From: Planomonospora sp. ID67723
GTDB taxonomy: Bacteria > Actinomycetota > Actinomycetes > Streptosporangiales > Streptosporangiaceae
DNA: 64,000 nt
Direction: 5' to 3'
Assembly: GCF_015711605.1 (NCBI RefSeq)
Contig: NZ_JABTEZ010000002.1
Location: forward strand, 124,001 to 188,000
The notes beneath the pieces are model-generated. The model was not told where the DNA came from and made no database searches. It saw only the letters and a program-made list of their open reading frames with translations. A program made the position numbers and the translations under genes. This document shows, piece by piece, positions 24,256-32,942 of this stretch; position 1 is the stretch's first letter, and each line of letters begins with the position of its first letter.

Positions 24256-25220
24256 CCCTGCTCGAAGCCAGAGACCTGCACGTGGAGTTCACCTCGCGCG
24301 GGCGGCGTGCCAGGGCCGTCGACGGAGTCAACCTCACCGTCGGCGAGGGCGAGATCGTCGCGCTGGTGGGCGAGTCCGGCTGCGGCAAGACCACGCTGGC
24401 GCGCACCCTGCTCGGCCTGGAGCGGCCCGCCTCGGGCACCGTCCGGTACGGCGGGACGCCCCTGGCCTACTCCACCCGAGCGCTCAAGGCGTACCGCCGC
24501 GAGGTCCAGCTGGTTCCGCAGGACCCGACCGGGTCCCTCAATCCCCGGCACACCGTCTACGAGGCGGTCGCCGAGGGGCCGCGCATCCACGGCCTGCGCG
24601 ACGAGCGGCAACGGGTCGCCTCGGCGCTGTCGCGGGCCGGGCTCCGCCCCCCGGAGCGGTTCTTCCCGCTGTACCCGCACGAGCTGTCCGGCGGGCAGCG
24701 GCAGCGCGTGGTCATCGCCGGGGCGCTGGCCCTGGACCCCGGCGTCCTGGTCGCCGACGAGCCCGTCGCCTCCCTGGACGCCTCCGTGCGCGGCGAGATC
24801 CTCGCCCTGCTGCTGCGCCTGCGCGCGGAACTGGGCCTGTCCGCGCTGGTGGTCACCCACGACCTCGGCCTCGCCTGGAACATCGCCGACCGCGTCGCGG
24901 TGATGTACCTCGGCAGGATCGTCGAGTCGGGCCCGGTCGAGCAGGTGCTGGGTTCGCCCTCCCACCCCTACACCCAGGCGCTGCTCTCGGTGCTCCCCGA
25001 CTCGCCCGCGCCGGTCGTGCTGCGCGGCGAGCCGCCGGACCCGACCCGCGTCCCCGGAGGCTGCCGCTTCCATCCCCGATGCCAGGTCCTCGCCGCCGGG
25101 AAGGCGGCCGAGGCCGGAGTCGACGGGCGCTGCCGGTCGCAGCCGCTGGGCATCCTGCCCGCCGCGTCCGGGCCCCAGGTCGCCTGCCACTTCGCCGAGG
25201 GGAGCCGGACCCCTGCCTGA
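24252..25220 (+). CDS. Peptide ABC transporter ATP-binding protein (DppF/OppF type)
   Basis: The protein has 322 residues; ATG at 24252 overlaps the previous stop. Walker A is GESGCGKTT, the signature is LSGGQRQR, Walker B is VLVADEPVASLDAS and the H-loop is VTHD. The C-terminal oligopeptide extension again carries VPGGCRFHPRCQ. It completes the importer. The gene converges on the DUF2252 gene with 20 bases between the stops. Confidence 0.92.
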   Translation: MTLLEARDLHVEFTSRGRRARAVDGVNLTVGEGEIVALVGESGCGKTTLARTLLGLERPASGTVRYGGTPLAYSTRALKAYRREVQLVPQDPTGSLNPRHTVYEAVAEGPRIHGLRDERQRVASALSRAGLRPPERFFPLYPHELSGGQRQRVVIAGALALDPGVLVADEPVASLDASVRGEILALLLRLRAELGLSALVVTHDLGLAWNIADRVAVMYLGRIVESGPVEQVLGSPSHPYTQALLSVLPDSPAPVVLRGEPPDPTRVPGGCRFHPRCQVLAAGKAAEAGVDGRCRSQPLGILPAASGPQVACHFAEGSRTPA

Positions 25221-25240
25221 GCCCGGCCTGGAGACCTGTC

Positions 25241-26548
25241 TCAGAGACCGGGCAGGCGGCCGTTGCGGAACAGGTCGACGAAGAGCTGGTGGTCGGTCCT
25301 GGCCTGGGCGCCGTAGGCGTGGGCGAAGTCGACGAGCATGCCCGTGAAGCCCTTCTCGTCGCCGCCGATCACGGTCACGATCGCGTCCTCGGTGGAGAAG
25401 TCGACCAGGTCGTGGCTGGACTCGTCGTCGGCCACCGAGTGCATGCGCGCCACCGCCGTGCCCAGGTCCCGGATCACGGAGGCGAGGTCCTCGCGCTCGT
25501 TGACGTCGCTCCAGTCGAGGTCGGCGGAGTACGGCGAGATCTCGGCGACGAGCTGGCCGACGCCGTTCAGCGTGGTGTAGCCCAGCCACGGATCGGCGTA
25601 GGCCTGCAGGGCGCGCTGGGACTCGGCGGTGCGGTGGCCCTGGTGCCTGAAGTAGCCGTGCACCTTCTCGTCGGTGATGTGCCGGGCCACGGCCGGGACC
25701 TGGGCCTGCTTCATGTAGAGGATGACGTCGTTCTCCAGAGCCTCGGTGTGCCCCTCCAGCAGGAGGTTGTAGGAGGGCAGCCCGGCCGAGCCGATGCCGA
25801 CGCCCTTGCGCAGCGCGAAGTCCTTGATCCGGTGCTCGACCTCGGAGACCGCGGGGAGCGTGGTCAGGTAGTCCTGGAAGGCCGCCTCGACCGCCTGCCG
25901 CGTCTCCTCGTCGACCGGGTAGCGGCCTTCCAGGACGGCGAAGCGCCGGTCGTAGTTCTCGACCGTGGTCTCCAGGTCGAGCAGGGCCACCCGGGTGTTG
26001 AGCCGGGCGCGCTGGAGCACCTGGTGCAGCACGCCGCTGGTGGTCTTCAGGGTCAGCGAGCCGATCGCGTCGTCGCCGCCGTGCGCGATGCCGTTCAGCT
26101 CGGCGAGGTAGGCATGGGAGAACTCGGCGACCAGCCCCGAGATCACCTCGTCCGACAGCGCCTTGGCGTAGCCGATCAGCGCGACGCTGGCCGCGAACCG
26201 CTTGAGGTCCCAGACGTAGGGGCCGACGTAGGCCTCGTCGAAGTCGTTGACGTTGAAGACCAGGACGCCGGAGGCGTTCATGTAGGTGCCGAAGTTCTCA
26301 GCGTGCAGGTCGCCGTGGATCCACACCCGGCGCGTCTGCTCGTCCAGGAACGCCTCGTCGGCGAACGCACCGGTCATGTCCGCGTAGAACAGGCTGGCGC
26401 TGCCCCGGTAGAAGGCGAAGGGAGAGGCGGCCATCTTCCGGAACTTGCGCCGGAAGGCCGGAGGGTCGAGCTTCATGGAGTCGCCGAACTCGGTGACGAG
26501 AACGTCGAGGATGTGGGCCGAGCGCCTGTCGGTGGTCATGGTGCGCAC
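25241..26548 (-). CDS. DUF2252 family protein
   Basis: The protein has 435 residues. Family motifs are clear: MAASPFAFYRGSASLFYADM near the N-terminus and VWIHGDLHAENFGTY, which resembles the catalytic loop HxDxxxxN of aminoglycoside-phosphotransferase/kinase folds. VFNVNDFDEAYVGPYVWDLKRFAAS resembles the DFD/DFG-like metal-binding segment. It is therefore probably an uncharacterised kinase-like enzyme; the substrate is unknown. It is monocistronic, with its start at the ATG at 26548. Confidence 0.85.
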   Translation of the reverse strand: MRTMTTDRRSAHILDVLVTEFGDSMKLDPPAFRRKFRKMAASPFAFYRGSASLFYADMTGAFADEAFLDEQTRRVWIHGDLHAENFGTYMNASGVLVFNVNDFDEAYVGPYVWDLKRFAASVALIGYAKALSDEVISGLVAEFSHAYLAELNGIAHGGDDAIGSLTLKTTSGVLHQVLQRARLNTRVALLDLETTVENYDRRFAVLEGRYPVDEETRQAVEAAFQDYLTTLPAVSEVEHRIKDFALRKGVGIGSAGLPSYNLLLEGHTEALENDVILYMKQAQVPAVARHITDEKVHGYFRHQGHRTAESQRALQAYADPWLGYTTLNGVGQLVAEISPYSADLDWSDVNEREDLASVIRDLGTAVARMHSVADDESSHDLVDFSTEDAIVTVIGGDEKGFTGMLVDFAHAYGAQARTDHQLFVDLFRNGRLPGL

Positions 26549-26706
26549 CGTAAACCGGGGGATATCCGTTCCGCCAGACGCCGGAGGCTGATTTTGGAAC
26601 GCGTTAACGACATATCAGGGATTGAGGGAATCGGCGGCCCTCCGGCCGGCGACCGGGGATCCGGCGCGGGCCGCGGGCCGGTCGTGCCCGGTGCCGCCGG
26701 CGCCGG
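26549..26706. other. Intergenic region between DUF2252 and FAD monooxygenase genes
   Basis: These 158 bases hold the promoter of the DUF2252 gene on the AT-richer side (near GTTAACGACATATC) and GC-rich palindromic DNA (about 26628-26700) that could terminate the upstream monooxygenase transcript. I see no gene. Confidence 0.35.
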
Positions 26707-27912
26707 TCAGCGCAGCGAGCCGCTCGCGCTGCACGCGCTCCCGTAGTCCTTGAGCGTGATCGAGTTCGCCGACTTGGTGGTCATCCGGTTGAGCAGGCCC
26801 GACAGGATGCGGGAGGACAGGATCCTGTAGGCCCGGTTCCGGCTCCGGATCTTCTTCTCGGTGGGCGGCGCCAGGAACGGGCCGACGTTCCCGGCGACCT
26901 TCTGGCACGCCGCGGCGTAGCCGCGGATCGCCTCCTCGTAGCGGGGGAAGGCCGTCCGGTGGTCGCCGCCGGCCTCCGCCAGCTCCCCGGCCAGCACGTA
27001 GGAGGAGATCATCGCCATCCCGGCGCCCATGCCGCCGCAGGTGGCGCCGTACCCGGCGTCCCCGAGCAGCGCCACGCGCCCGGAGGTGTAGCGCTCCATG
27101 CGGACCAGGCTGATGGAGTCGAAGTAGAAGTCGCCGGCCTCCCGCATGCCCTCCAGCAGCTGCGGGGTCCGCCAGCCCATCCCCGCGCAGACGGCGGCCA
27201 CGAGCTCCTTCTGCCGGGCGGCGTCGCGGTGGTCGTAGACGAGCGGCTCCGGGGTGGTGAAGACGAACCCGGCGGCGGTACGGCCGTGCACCTCACCCAC
27301 CGACACGCTCCTCCCCGGCTCGTTGTAGAGCAGCGTGCCCGGACCGGTGCCGGGGTCACCGTCCATGGTGAAGATCGCGATGTAGTAGCCGGACCGGTGG
27401 ACGAACTCCTCCTCGGGGCCGAATGCCAGCCTGCGCACGTTGGAGTGCAGTCCGTCGGCCCCGATCACCAGGTCGAAGGTCCGGCGGGCGCCGCTGTCGA
27501 AGACGACGTCCATCCCGGCCGGGGTCTCGGCCATCGAGGCGATGGAGTCGCCGAAGACGTACTCGGCGTCGTCCCTGGTCCGCTCGTACAGCAGGCGGCT
27601 CAGGTCGCCGCGGAGGATCTCCACCTCGCCGCCGGTGAACTCCGGCGGCAGGCTCGCCACCGGCGTGCCGGCCGCGTCGACCACGGTCAGCGGGCCCGGG
27701 GTGGTCCGCAGCCGGCGGATGTCCTCCAGCACGCCCATGCGCCGGAGCATGGTCATGTGCGCCGCGCCGCGGAAGTCGACCGCCTGGCCGCCCTCGCGCG
27801 GGGCCGGGGCCCGCTCGACCACCGTGACGGCGAAGCCGTACCTGCGCAGCCAGTGCGCCAGCGCGGGCCCGGCGATGCTCGCGCCGGAGATGAGGACGTT
27901 GGTGTTCTTCAT
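26707..27912 (-). CDS. FAD-dependent monooxygenase (PHBH/TetX-like group A)
   Basis: The protein has 401 residues. The N-terminus NVLISGASIAGPALAHWLRRYGF is the ADP-binding beta-alpha-beta fold; VIGADGLHSNVRRLAFG is the DG motif shared by FAD and NADPH sites; LLGDAGYGATCGGMGAGMA is the GD motif that binds the FAD ribityl chain. Group A enzymes hydroxylate aromatic or polyketide substrates, or inactivate drugs such as tetracyclines or rifamycins. Which applies here cannot be told. A 26-bp palindrome 25 bases upstream of the start suggests control by a repressor that is not encoded next to it. Confidence 0.88.
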   Translation of the reverse strand: MKNTNVLISGASIAGPALAHWLRRYGFAVTVVERAPAPREGGQAVDFRGAAHMTMLRRMGVLEDIRRLRTTPGPLTVVDAAGTPVASLPPEFTGGEVEILRGDLSRLLYERTRDDAEYVFGDSIASMAETPAGMDVVFDSGARRTFDLVIGADGLHSNVRRLAFGPEEEFVHRSGYYIAIFTMDGDPGTGPGTLLYNEPGRSVSVGEVHGRTAAGFVFTTPEPLVYDHRDAARQKELVAAVCAGMGWRTPQLLEGMREAGDFYFDSISLVRMERYTSGRVALLGDAGYGATCGGMGAGMAMISSYVLAGELAEAGGDHRTAFPRYEEAIRGYAAACQKVAGNVGPFLAPPTEKKIRSRNRAYRILSSRILSGLLNRMTTKSANSITLKDYGSACSASGSLR

Positions 27913-27936
27913 GCGGGCTCCCGGTCGTCTCCGTCA

Positions 27937-27962
27937 GTCAGGTCCGCGTTCGCGGGCCTGAC
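27937..27962. promoter_or_regulatory. 26-bp near-perfect palindrome upstream of FAD monooxygenase
   Basis: Arms GTCAGG and CCTGAC enclose CCGCG-TT-CGCGG with one T/G mismatch on either side. Its place, 25 bases before the monooxygenase start, fits an operator for a TetR- or MarR-type repressor; a short RNA hairpin is the alternative. Confidence 0.45.
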
Positions 27963-28099
27963 ACGGACTCTCGCCGGGAGCGTTGACCGCGCGCTTACCG
28001 GCCGCTGACCGTGCGCTTGCCAGGCCGTGCGGCCCGGCGCTCGGATCCGGCCGCCCGAGCGGTCCGGACGGTCCGGGCGGAGGGGGCCGGTGCGGGCCC

Positions 28100-28720
28100 T
28101 TATTCGGAGCGCACCACCAGGCCCATCGCGGTGGCGATCGTGACGGCCTGGGGGAGGTCGATCACCGCGTTCTTCAGCGTGACGTTGAGCGGGTCGACCG
28201 CGGACAGGTCGCTGCCGCGCAGGTCGCAGCCGGTCAGGTCGGCGCTGTGCAGCCACGCGCCGGACAGGTCGAGGCGCTGGAGCACGGCCCCCTCGCACCG
28301 GGCCCCGGTCAGGTCGGCCTCGCGCAGCCGCACATCACTGAAGGAGGCGCTGCGCAGACCGGCCCCGGGCAGGCCGGCGAACGACCAGTCGCCGCCGGAG
28401 ACCTTCAGCAGCTCGAAGGTGCAGCCGTCGAACATGCTCCCGACGAGCTTGCAGTCGGTGAAGGTCGCGTCGAAGAACGTGCAGCGGGTGAAGGTGCAGT
28501 TCAGGAAAGCGCTCTCGGTGTGCGTGGAGGCGTTGAACCGGACGTTGCGGAAGGTGCACTCGGTGAAGACCGCGCCCCGGCTCGTCGCCTCGGTCATGTC
28601 CACGTCGAGGAAGGCGACCCGCTCGTAGGACCGGTCGGCGAGATCCTCGCTGTCCCAGTCTTCACCGCTGATCGTGCTGCGGGTCTCGGGTGCGGGCACG
28701 CCGTGCTTGCGCTCAGCCAC
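28100..28720 (-). CDS. Pentapeptide-repeat protein
   Basis: The protein has 206 residues from the GTG at 28720. From residue 30 on it follows the A(D/N)LxX pentapeptide pattern: VAFLDVDMTEATSRGAVFTECTFRNVRF, CTFTRCTFFDATFTDCKL, and later ADLTGARCEGAVLQRLDLSGAWLHSADLTGCDLRGSDL. The repeats build a right-handed four-sided beta-helix; some relatives mimic DNA and protect gyrase, others have no known role. The frame is open further upstream to 28987, but that part encodes a fragment of an unrelated DUF1707 domain, so I place the start at 28720. A GTG at 28699 is possible too. Confidence 0.8.
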   Translation of the reverse strand: MAERKHGVPAPETRSTISGEDWDSEDLADRSYERVAFLDVDMTEATSRGAVFTECTFRNVRFNASTHTESAFLNCTFTRCTFFDATFTDCKLVGSMFDGCTFELLKVSGGDWSFAGLPGAGLRSASFSDVRLREADLTGARCEGAVLQRLDLSGAWLHSADLTGCDLRGSDLSAVDPLNVTLKNAVIDLPQAVTIATAMGLVVRSE

Positions 28721-28824
28721 GGGAGGCGCTCGCCGTCCCCGCCCTGCGGCGGGACCCGGACGGCCGGGTCGCGGGCGCCGCGCCGTGCTCGTGACCGGCG
28801 GCGTGCTCGTGGTCGATGGTGTTC

Positions 28825-29037
28825 TCATGCCCGACAGGATGTATGGCAGCCATTCGCCGCATCCTGCCACGGGGGACCGACACTTCTCCCGCCCGGCGCC
28901 ACCGGTCCGCGCCGCGTACGTCCGGTCGAGCCGCTCGTGCAGCTCGTCGACGCTGATGCGCCCCTCGCCGGCCGCGGCACGGAGCATCCGGCCACCCGGT
29001 CCCGGTCACCGGCCCGGATCTCGGCGCGGTCGGTCAT
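28825..29037 (-). pseudogene. Frameshifted DUF1707 domain remnant
   Basis: ATG at 29037 opens MTDRAEIRAGDRDRVAG, the standard start of a DUF1707 (SHOCT-like) protein. The expected continuation MLRAAAGEGRISVDELHERLDRTYAART is present but in the next frame, beginning at 28987. A single-base deletion near 28988 explains this. After the domain the frame runs into unrelated DNA and the usual membrane part is absent. I read it as a broken, truncated gene; a sequencing error would restore only the short domain. Confidence 0.65.
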
Positions 29038-29170
29038 GGCCCCCACTTTGATGATCGGTTTCTCACGCGACCAGATGTTCGATCAGCGGCGATCGCTATT
29101 TCCCCGCCCCGGCCGGTGCGCGGGCCGGGCCCGGGGCCGGTGGTCCGCGGGCACGCCGGACGCGGGCCGA

Positions 29171-29953
29171 TCAGGCGAGCAGGTCCTCCAGCCGGGCCGC
29201 CACCTCCCGGTAGCGGGCCACCGGGACGAGATGGACCCCGTCGAAGGCCCCGGACTCCCTGATCCGAAGCACCTGCTCGCAGACGGCCTCGACCCCGGCG
29301 TTCCGGTCGGAGGCGACCTGCCGTACCAGCTCCTCGGGGATGTCGATGTCCGGGATGGCGTCGGCCAGGCGGCGGGCGTGGTTCTCGCTGGCGATGACCA
29401 TCACCCCGGCGTAGACCGGCATGTCCACCGGGTTGGCCTCCCGCCATCGCAGCAGAGCCTCCAGCGAGAAGCTGACCTGGACGAACATGAAGTCCGCCGC
29501 CCGCTTCCACACCGGCAGCGGGCGCAGCCCGGCCGCCGTACCGGCGCGGAAGGGCCGGACGCCGGCGAAGGCGGGGTCCTGCGAGGCGGTGCGGACCTCG
29601 TCGATCATCGCGCGGACGTTCAGCTCGCTCGTCCGGCCGCCCGCGGTGGGCTTGTCGCCGTAGACGAACAGGAACTGGTCGACCCCGTACGCGGCCGCGG
29701 TGAGCAGGTCGCGGCGGAATCCCAGCAGGTTGCGGTCGCGGGAGTTGAGGCAGGCGATGCTCCGCCCGCCCATGGCCTCGACCTCGTGGGCGACCGCGAC
29801 GCTGGAGACCGTGGCGCGGCCGATGTGGTTGTCGGGGATCAGGAAGGCGTCGGCGACCTTGCCGAGCGTGCCGATCTGGTGCCGGACGTGCCTCAGGTCG
29901 GGCCGGGTCGGCGGCTCGACCTCGCAGATGATCTCGAACGGGCGGTTGCTCAT
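29171..29953 (-). CDS. Methylenetetrahydrofolate-reductase-like protein
   Basis: The protein has 260 residues, shorter than MetF (about 300). The TIM-barrel start FEIICEVEPPTRPDL resembles MetF FELxPP, and VDQFLFVYGDKP and DFMFVQVSFSLEALLRWREA match the FAD- and folate-binding strands (compare GDP and FITQ). Such proteins reduce 5,10-methylenetetrahydrofolate or, in variant families, take part in one-carbon transfer. The changed motifs mean that the usual reaction is likely but not certain. It appears monocistronic. Confidence 0.75.
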   Translation of the reverse strand: MSNRPFEIICEVEPPTRPDLRHVRHQIGTLGKVADAFLIPDNHIGRATVSSVAVAHEVEAMGGRSIACLNSRDRNLLGFRRDLLTAAAYGVDQFLFVYGDKPTAGGRTSELNVRAMIDEVRTASQDPAFAGVRPFRAGTAAGLRPLPVWKRAADFMFVQVSFSLEALLRWREANPVDMPVYAGVMVIASENHARRLADAIPDIDIPEELVRQVASDRNAGVEAVCEQVLRIRESGAFDGVHLVPVARYREVAARLEDLLA

Positions 29954-30088
29954 GGAGGAAACCTAGAAAAACCGCCGGAGATCGGCCAGCCGTACTCACT
30001 GACTGAGACGACACCGCCTGCGGCCCGGTCCCGCAGCCCCCGGCGGAGACGTTCGTCGGAGATCAGCTCCGTGGCCACCCCGCGCGGT

Positions 30089-30122
30089 CGTGGTCCGGGG
30101 AGTCACGCCTCCCCGGACCACG
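30089..30122 (-). terminator. Hairpin terminator after RibD-C-type reductase gene
   Basis: A perfect 14-bp stem (30089-30102 with 30109-30122) with a 6-base loop lies just past the end of the minus-strand reductase gene at 30128. No T-tract follows. Confidence 0.7.
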
Positions 30123-30127
30123 GAGAT

Positions 30128-30727
30128 TCACGGGCGGCGGACGCGGTAGCGGAGGTGGGTGACGCCGGTGCCCTCGACGACCGAGACCGGTCCCTCAAGG
30201 ACGACCGGAGCGTTCTCCAACTGCTCGAAGAAGGGGGTCCCGCCGCCGAGCAGGACGGGGACGAGGTCGACCCAGATCTCGTCGAGCAGGCCCGCGTCCA
30301 GGCACTGCCGGGCGATGGTGCCGCCGTTGACCCCGACCGTCCGGTCTCCGGCGATGGCCTTGGCCTGCTCGATCGCGCTCTCGATGCCGTCGGTGACGAA
30401 GGTGAAGGGCGCGTCCTCGCGGGGCCATCCCTCCGGCACGCTGTGGGTGACCACGACCACGGGCCGGTCCATCGGGTGGGTGCCGCCCCAGCCGTCGGTG
30501 TAGTCGAACAGCTTGCGGCCGACGACCAGCGCCCCGGTGTTGTCGAGGACGCCGCGGACATGCTCCGCGCTGGCCGCGGACATGCGGAACGTCATCTCCG
30601 GCTTGGCGGTCGGCACGGCCGTGTCGCCGCTTCCGTACCACGCGAAGAGGTGCTCGAACCCCGTCTCGCCCGGCCCGGAGATGTAGCCGTCCAGTGACAT
30701 GCTCGCCCCGGTGTACACCTCGGTCAT
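30128..30727 (-). CDS. Dihydrofolate-reductase-family protein (RibD C-terminal domain type)
   Basis: The protein has 199 residues. VYTGASMSLDGYISGPGETGFEHLFAWY is the typical start of these proteins, followed by LVVGRKLFDYT, TFVTDGIESAIEQAKAIAGDRTVGVNGGTIARQCL (NADPH site) and DEIWVDLVPVLLGGGTPFF. The fold is that of RibD-C reductases; in actinomycetes such stand-alone copies are common and mostly uncharacterised. It is monocistronic, with the strong hairpin at its 3' end. Confidence 0.85.
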   Translation of the reverse strand: MTEVYTGASMSLDGYISGPGETGFEHLFAWYGSGDTAVPTAKPEMTFRMSAASAEHVRGVLDNTGALVVGRKLFDYTDGWGGTHPMDRPVVVVTHSVPEGWPREDAPFTFVTDGIESAIEQAKAIAGDRTVGVNGGTIARQCLDAGLLDEIWVDLVPVLLGGGTPFFEQLENAPVVLEGPVSVVEGTGVTHLRYRVRRP

Positions 30728-30830
30728 TGCGCGTCTCCCGTGGTCACGGCGCCTGCTCGCCAGGCTCTGTCACATGATCGCATTTCACCGGCGGCCACGG
30801 ATCCGGTCTCGCCGATCGCCTCGGAAGGGC

Positions 30831-31979
30831 TCAGCCCCTGGGGAGGCCGAGGGTGCGTTCGGCGATGATGTTGCGCTGGATCTCGCTGGAGCCGGCGTAG
30901 ATGGTGTCGGCCCGGCTGAACAGGTAGAGCCGCTGCAGGTCGTTGAGGTCGTACGGCGGGCCGTCGGCGACCAGCCCGGCCCTGCCCTGTACGGCCTGCG
31001 CCAGCTCGCCCAGCCGCCGGTGCCACTCCGACCAGTAGAGCTTGGCGATGGAGACCTCGGGACCGGGTTCCCCGGCGGACAGGGAGGTCATCGTGCGCAG
31101 CGCGTTCAGGCGCATGATCCGCAACTCCAGCCACGACCGGACCAACCGGTCGCGGATGATCGGGTCCTCGGCGGCGCCGGTGCGCTTGGCGACCGCCACG
31201 ACGCGGTCGAACTCCCGCTGGAACCCGATCTGCTGGCCGAGGGTGGAGGCGCCGCGTTCGTAGCCGAGGGTGGCCATCGCCACCCGCCAGCCCTCGCCGG
31301 GCGCGCCCAGGATGTTGCCGGCGGCGCTGCGGGCTCCGTCGAAGAAGACCTCGTTGAACTCGCTCGTTCCGGTGAGCTGGACGATCGGGCGGACCTCGAC
31401 GCCGGGCTGGTCCATCGGGACCAGCAGGTACGACAGACCCTTGTGGCGCCGTGAACCCGGCTCGGTGCGGGCCAGGACGAAGCACCAGTCGGCGACGTGG
31501 GCCAGCGAGGTCCACACCTTCTGGCCGGTGATCACCCACTCGTCCCCCTCCAGCCGCGCCCGGGTCTGCACGTTGGCCAGATCGGACCCGGCCTCGGGCT
31601 CGGAGTAGCCCTGGCACCACAGCTCCTCGCCGCGGCGGATCGGCGGCAGGAACCTGCGCTTCTGTTCCTCGGTGCCGAACTCCAGGATGGTGGGGCCGAT
31701 GAGACCCTCGCCGATGTGCCCGACCCTGGCCGGAGCGTCGGCGCGGGCGTACTCCTCGTGGAAGGCGACCTGCTCGGCGAGGGTGGCGTCCCGCCCGCCG
31801 TGCTCCTTGGGCCAGCCCAGGCAGGTCCAGCCCGCCGCGCCGAGCAGCCGCTCCCAGGCCAGGCGGACCTCGTGCCCCTCGTGCTCGCGGCCGGGCCCGC
31901 CCAGGCCGCGGGCATGGGCGAACTCGCCGCTCAGGTGCTCCTGGAGCCAGGCGCGGACCTCGTCGCGGAAGTCCGTCAT
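30831..31979 (-). CDS. Acyl-CoA dehydrogenase
   Basis: The protein has 382 residues. It has the standard three-domain fold: an N-terminal helical part (FRDEVRAWLQEHLSGEF), a central beta part with WCQGYSEPEAGSDLANVQTRA and GDEWVITGQKVWTS, and a C-terminal helical part with YAGSSEIQRNIIAERTLGLPRG. The catalytic base cannot be fixed by eye; the IYAGSSEIQRNII region suits the FadE types acting on branched or steroid side chains. It lies downstream of the flavin-reductase gene (49 bases apart) and so probably belongs to the same operator-controlled unit. Confidence 0.9.
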   Translation of the reverse strand: MTDFRDEVRAWLQEHLSGEFAHARGLGGPGREHEGHEVRLAWERLLGAAGWTCLGWPKEHGGRDATLAEQVAFHEEYARADAPARVGHIGEGLIGPTILEFGTEEQKRRFLPPIRRGEELWCQGYSEPEAGSDLANVQTRARLEGDEWVITGQKVWTSLAHVADWCFVLARTEPGSRRHKGLSYLLVPMDQPGVEVRPIVQLTGTSEFNEVFFDGARSAAGNILGAPGEGWRVAMATLGYERGASTLGQQIGFQREFDRVVAVAKRTGAAEDPIIRDRLVRSWLELRIMRLNALRTMTSLSAGEPGPEVSIAKLYWSEWHRRLGELAQAVQGRAGLVADGPPYDLNDLQRLYLFSRADTIYAGSSEIQRNIIAERTLGLPRG

Positions 31980-32028
31980 CGGACACCTCCGGCGTGGGGC
32001 GCCCGCGCTCCGGGCCGCGGGGAGGACG

Positions 32029-32643
32029 TCACGGGTGGAAGCGGCCGTAGCCGCCGCGGAAGAACAGCAGGGGGCCGCTGTCGCCGTGGGTGTCGAGCTG
32101 GTGGACGCGGGCGACGACGATGACGTGGTCGCCGGCCGGGTACTCCGCCTCGACCGAGCAGTCGATCCATGCCAGCGCGTCGCTGATCACGGGGTTGCCG
32201 CTGGGGGACTCGCTCCAGTCCAGCCCGGCGAACTTGTCGCCGCCCTTGCTCGCGAGCGCCGCGCAGACCGGCTGCTGGTGCTCGGCCAGCACGTTGACCG
32301 TGCAGGTCTTGGCGGCGCGCACGCGGGGCCAGCTGGTGCTGGTGTGCGCCACGCAGAACGCCACGAGCGGAGGGTCGAGCGAGACCGAGGTGAAGGAGTT
32401 GGCGGCCAGGCCGCACGGCTCGCCGGTATCGGGGTCGATCGCGGTGATGGCCACGACCCCGGTGGCGAAATGGCCGAGCACGGACCGGAACCGCCTGCCG
32501 TCCACGGACGGGTGGTCGTGGTCGGACGGGCCCTGGGAGAGGCCGTTGCGCATGGCGGCTCCGTTGGCGGTGATCCCGTGCCCGTTCGGGTGGGCGCGGT
32601 GGTGGCCGCCCTGCTGCAGCAGCCGTGCCGCGTGGGTGCTCAT
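32029..32643 (-). CDS. Flavin reductase (HsaB-like) of a two-component monooxygenase
   Basis: The protein has 204 residues. The ATG at 32643 is fixed by GAGGAGGCGAG just upstream. The core FRSVLGHFATGVVAITA, LAANSFTSVSLDPPLVAFCVAHTSTSW and FFRGGYGRF is that of FMN/FAD reductases that feed reduced flavin to a monooxygenase. HsaB in cholesterol ring cleavage is the best-known relative, but other partners, such as the LLM protein at 46.3 kb, are possible. A TetR-type operator stands 90 bases upstream, in the divergent promoter region. Confidence 0.87.
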   Translation of the reverse strand: MSTHAARLLQQGGHHRAHPNGHGITANGAAMRNGLSQGPSDHDHPSVDGRRFRSVLGHFATGVVAITAIDPDTGEPCGLAANSFTSVSLDPPLVAFCVAHTSTSWPRVRAAKTCTVNVLAEHQQPVCAALASKGGDKFAGLDWSESPSGNPVISDALAWIDCSVEAEYPAGDHVIVVARVHQLDTHGDSGPLLFFRGGYGRFHP

Positions 32644-32732
32644 GGTCGGACTCGCCTCCTCAACCGCGCCCGATCGACCCCCGAGGGGATGATGACGGCA
32701 GGCGCGGAGGCCCGCCGTCGCCACCTATATTA

Positions 32733-32748
32733 CCAAGCGCTTGCTTGG
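32733..32748. promoter_or_regulatory. Operator 1, CCAAGC-N4-GCTTGG, upstream of flavin reductase unit
   Basis: A perfect dyad (arms CCAAGC/GCTTGG, spacer GCTT) next to TATATT. It is the first of four matching sites in the window and probably binds a TetR-type repressor of acyl-CoA catabolism encoded elsewhere. Confidence 0.7.
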
Positions 32749-32909
32749 ATGGTAGGGAGGCGCCGGAAAAAGTCCCGGCCGCTCGCCGGCGGCCCCCTGC
32801 CGCCCGCCCCTCACCCGTCCGGGCCGAGGCCGTCCGGACGGGCCCGTCCGTGGTCTCCGGCCGCCGGGAGCGCCGTTGACACCCGCGAGCGGCGCGGCCT
32901 AGCCTCTGG

Positions 32910-32925
32910 CCAAGCGCTTGCTTGG
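32910..32925. promoter_or_regulatory. Operator 2, CCAAGC-N4-GCTTGG, upstream of Ltp2-like unit
   Basis: The same 16-bp dyad, again with spacer GCTT, ends five bases before the ribosome-binding site of the divergent plus-strand aldolase gene. A bound repressor here would block transcription or early elongation. Confidence 0.7.
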
Positions 32926-32942
32926 AATCGGAAGGAGCGCGT

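Noticed and set aside
28721..28987. Fusion of DUF1707 and pentapeptide-repeat domains
   Set aside because: The frame is open by chance: the DUF1707 part lacks its own start in this frame and the linker looks non-coding. I treat it as a remnant followed by a separate gene.
32733..32748. KstR2-type box
   Set aside because: Sites 1 and 2 happen to match AnCAAGnnCTTGnT, but sites 3 and 4 break it while keeping CAAGC-N4-GCTTG, so the conserved element is a different dyad.
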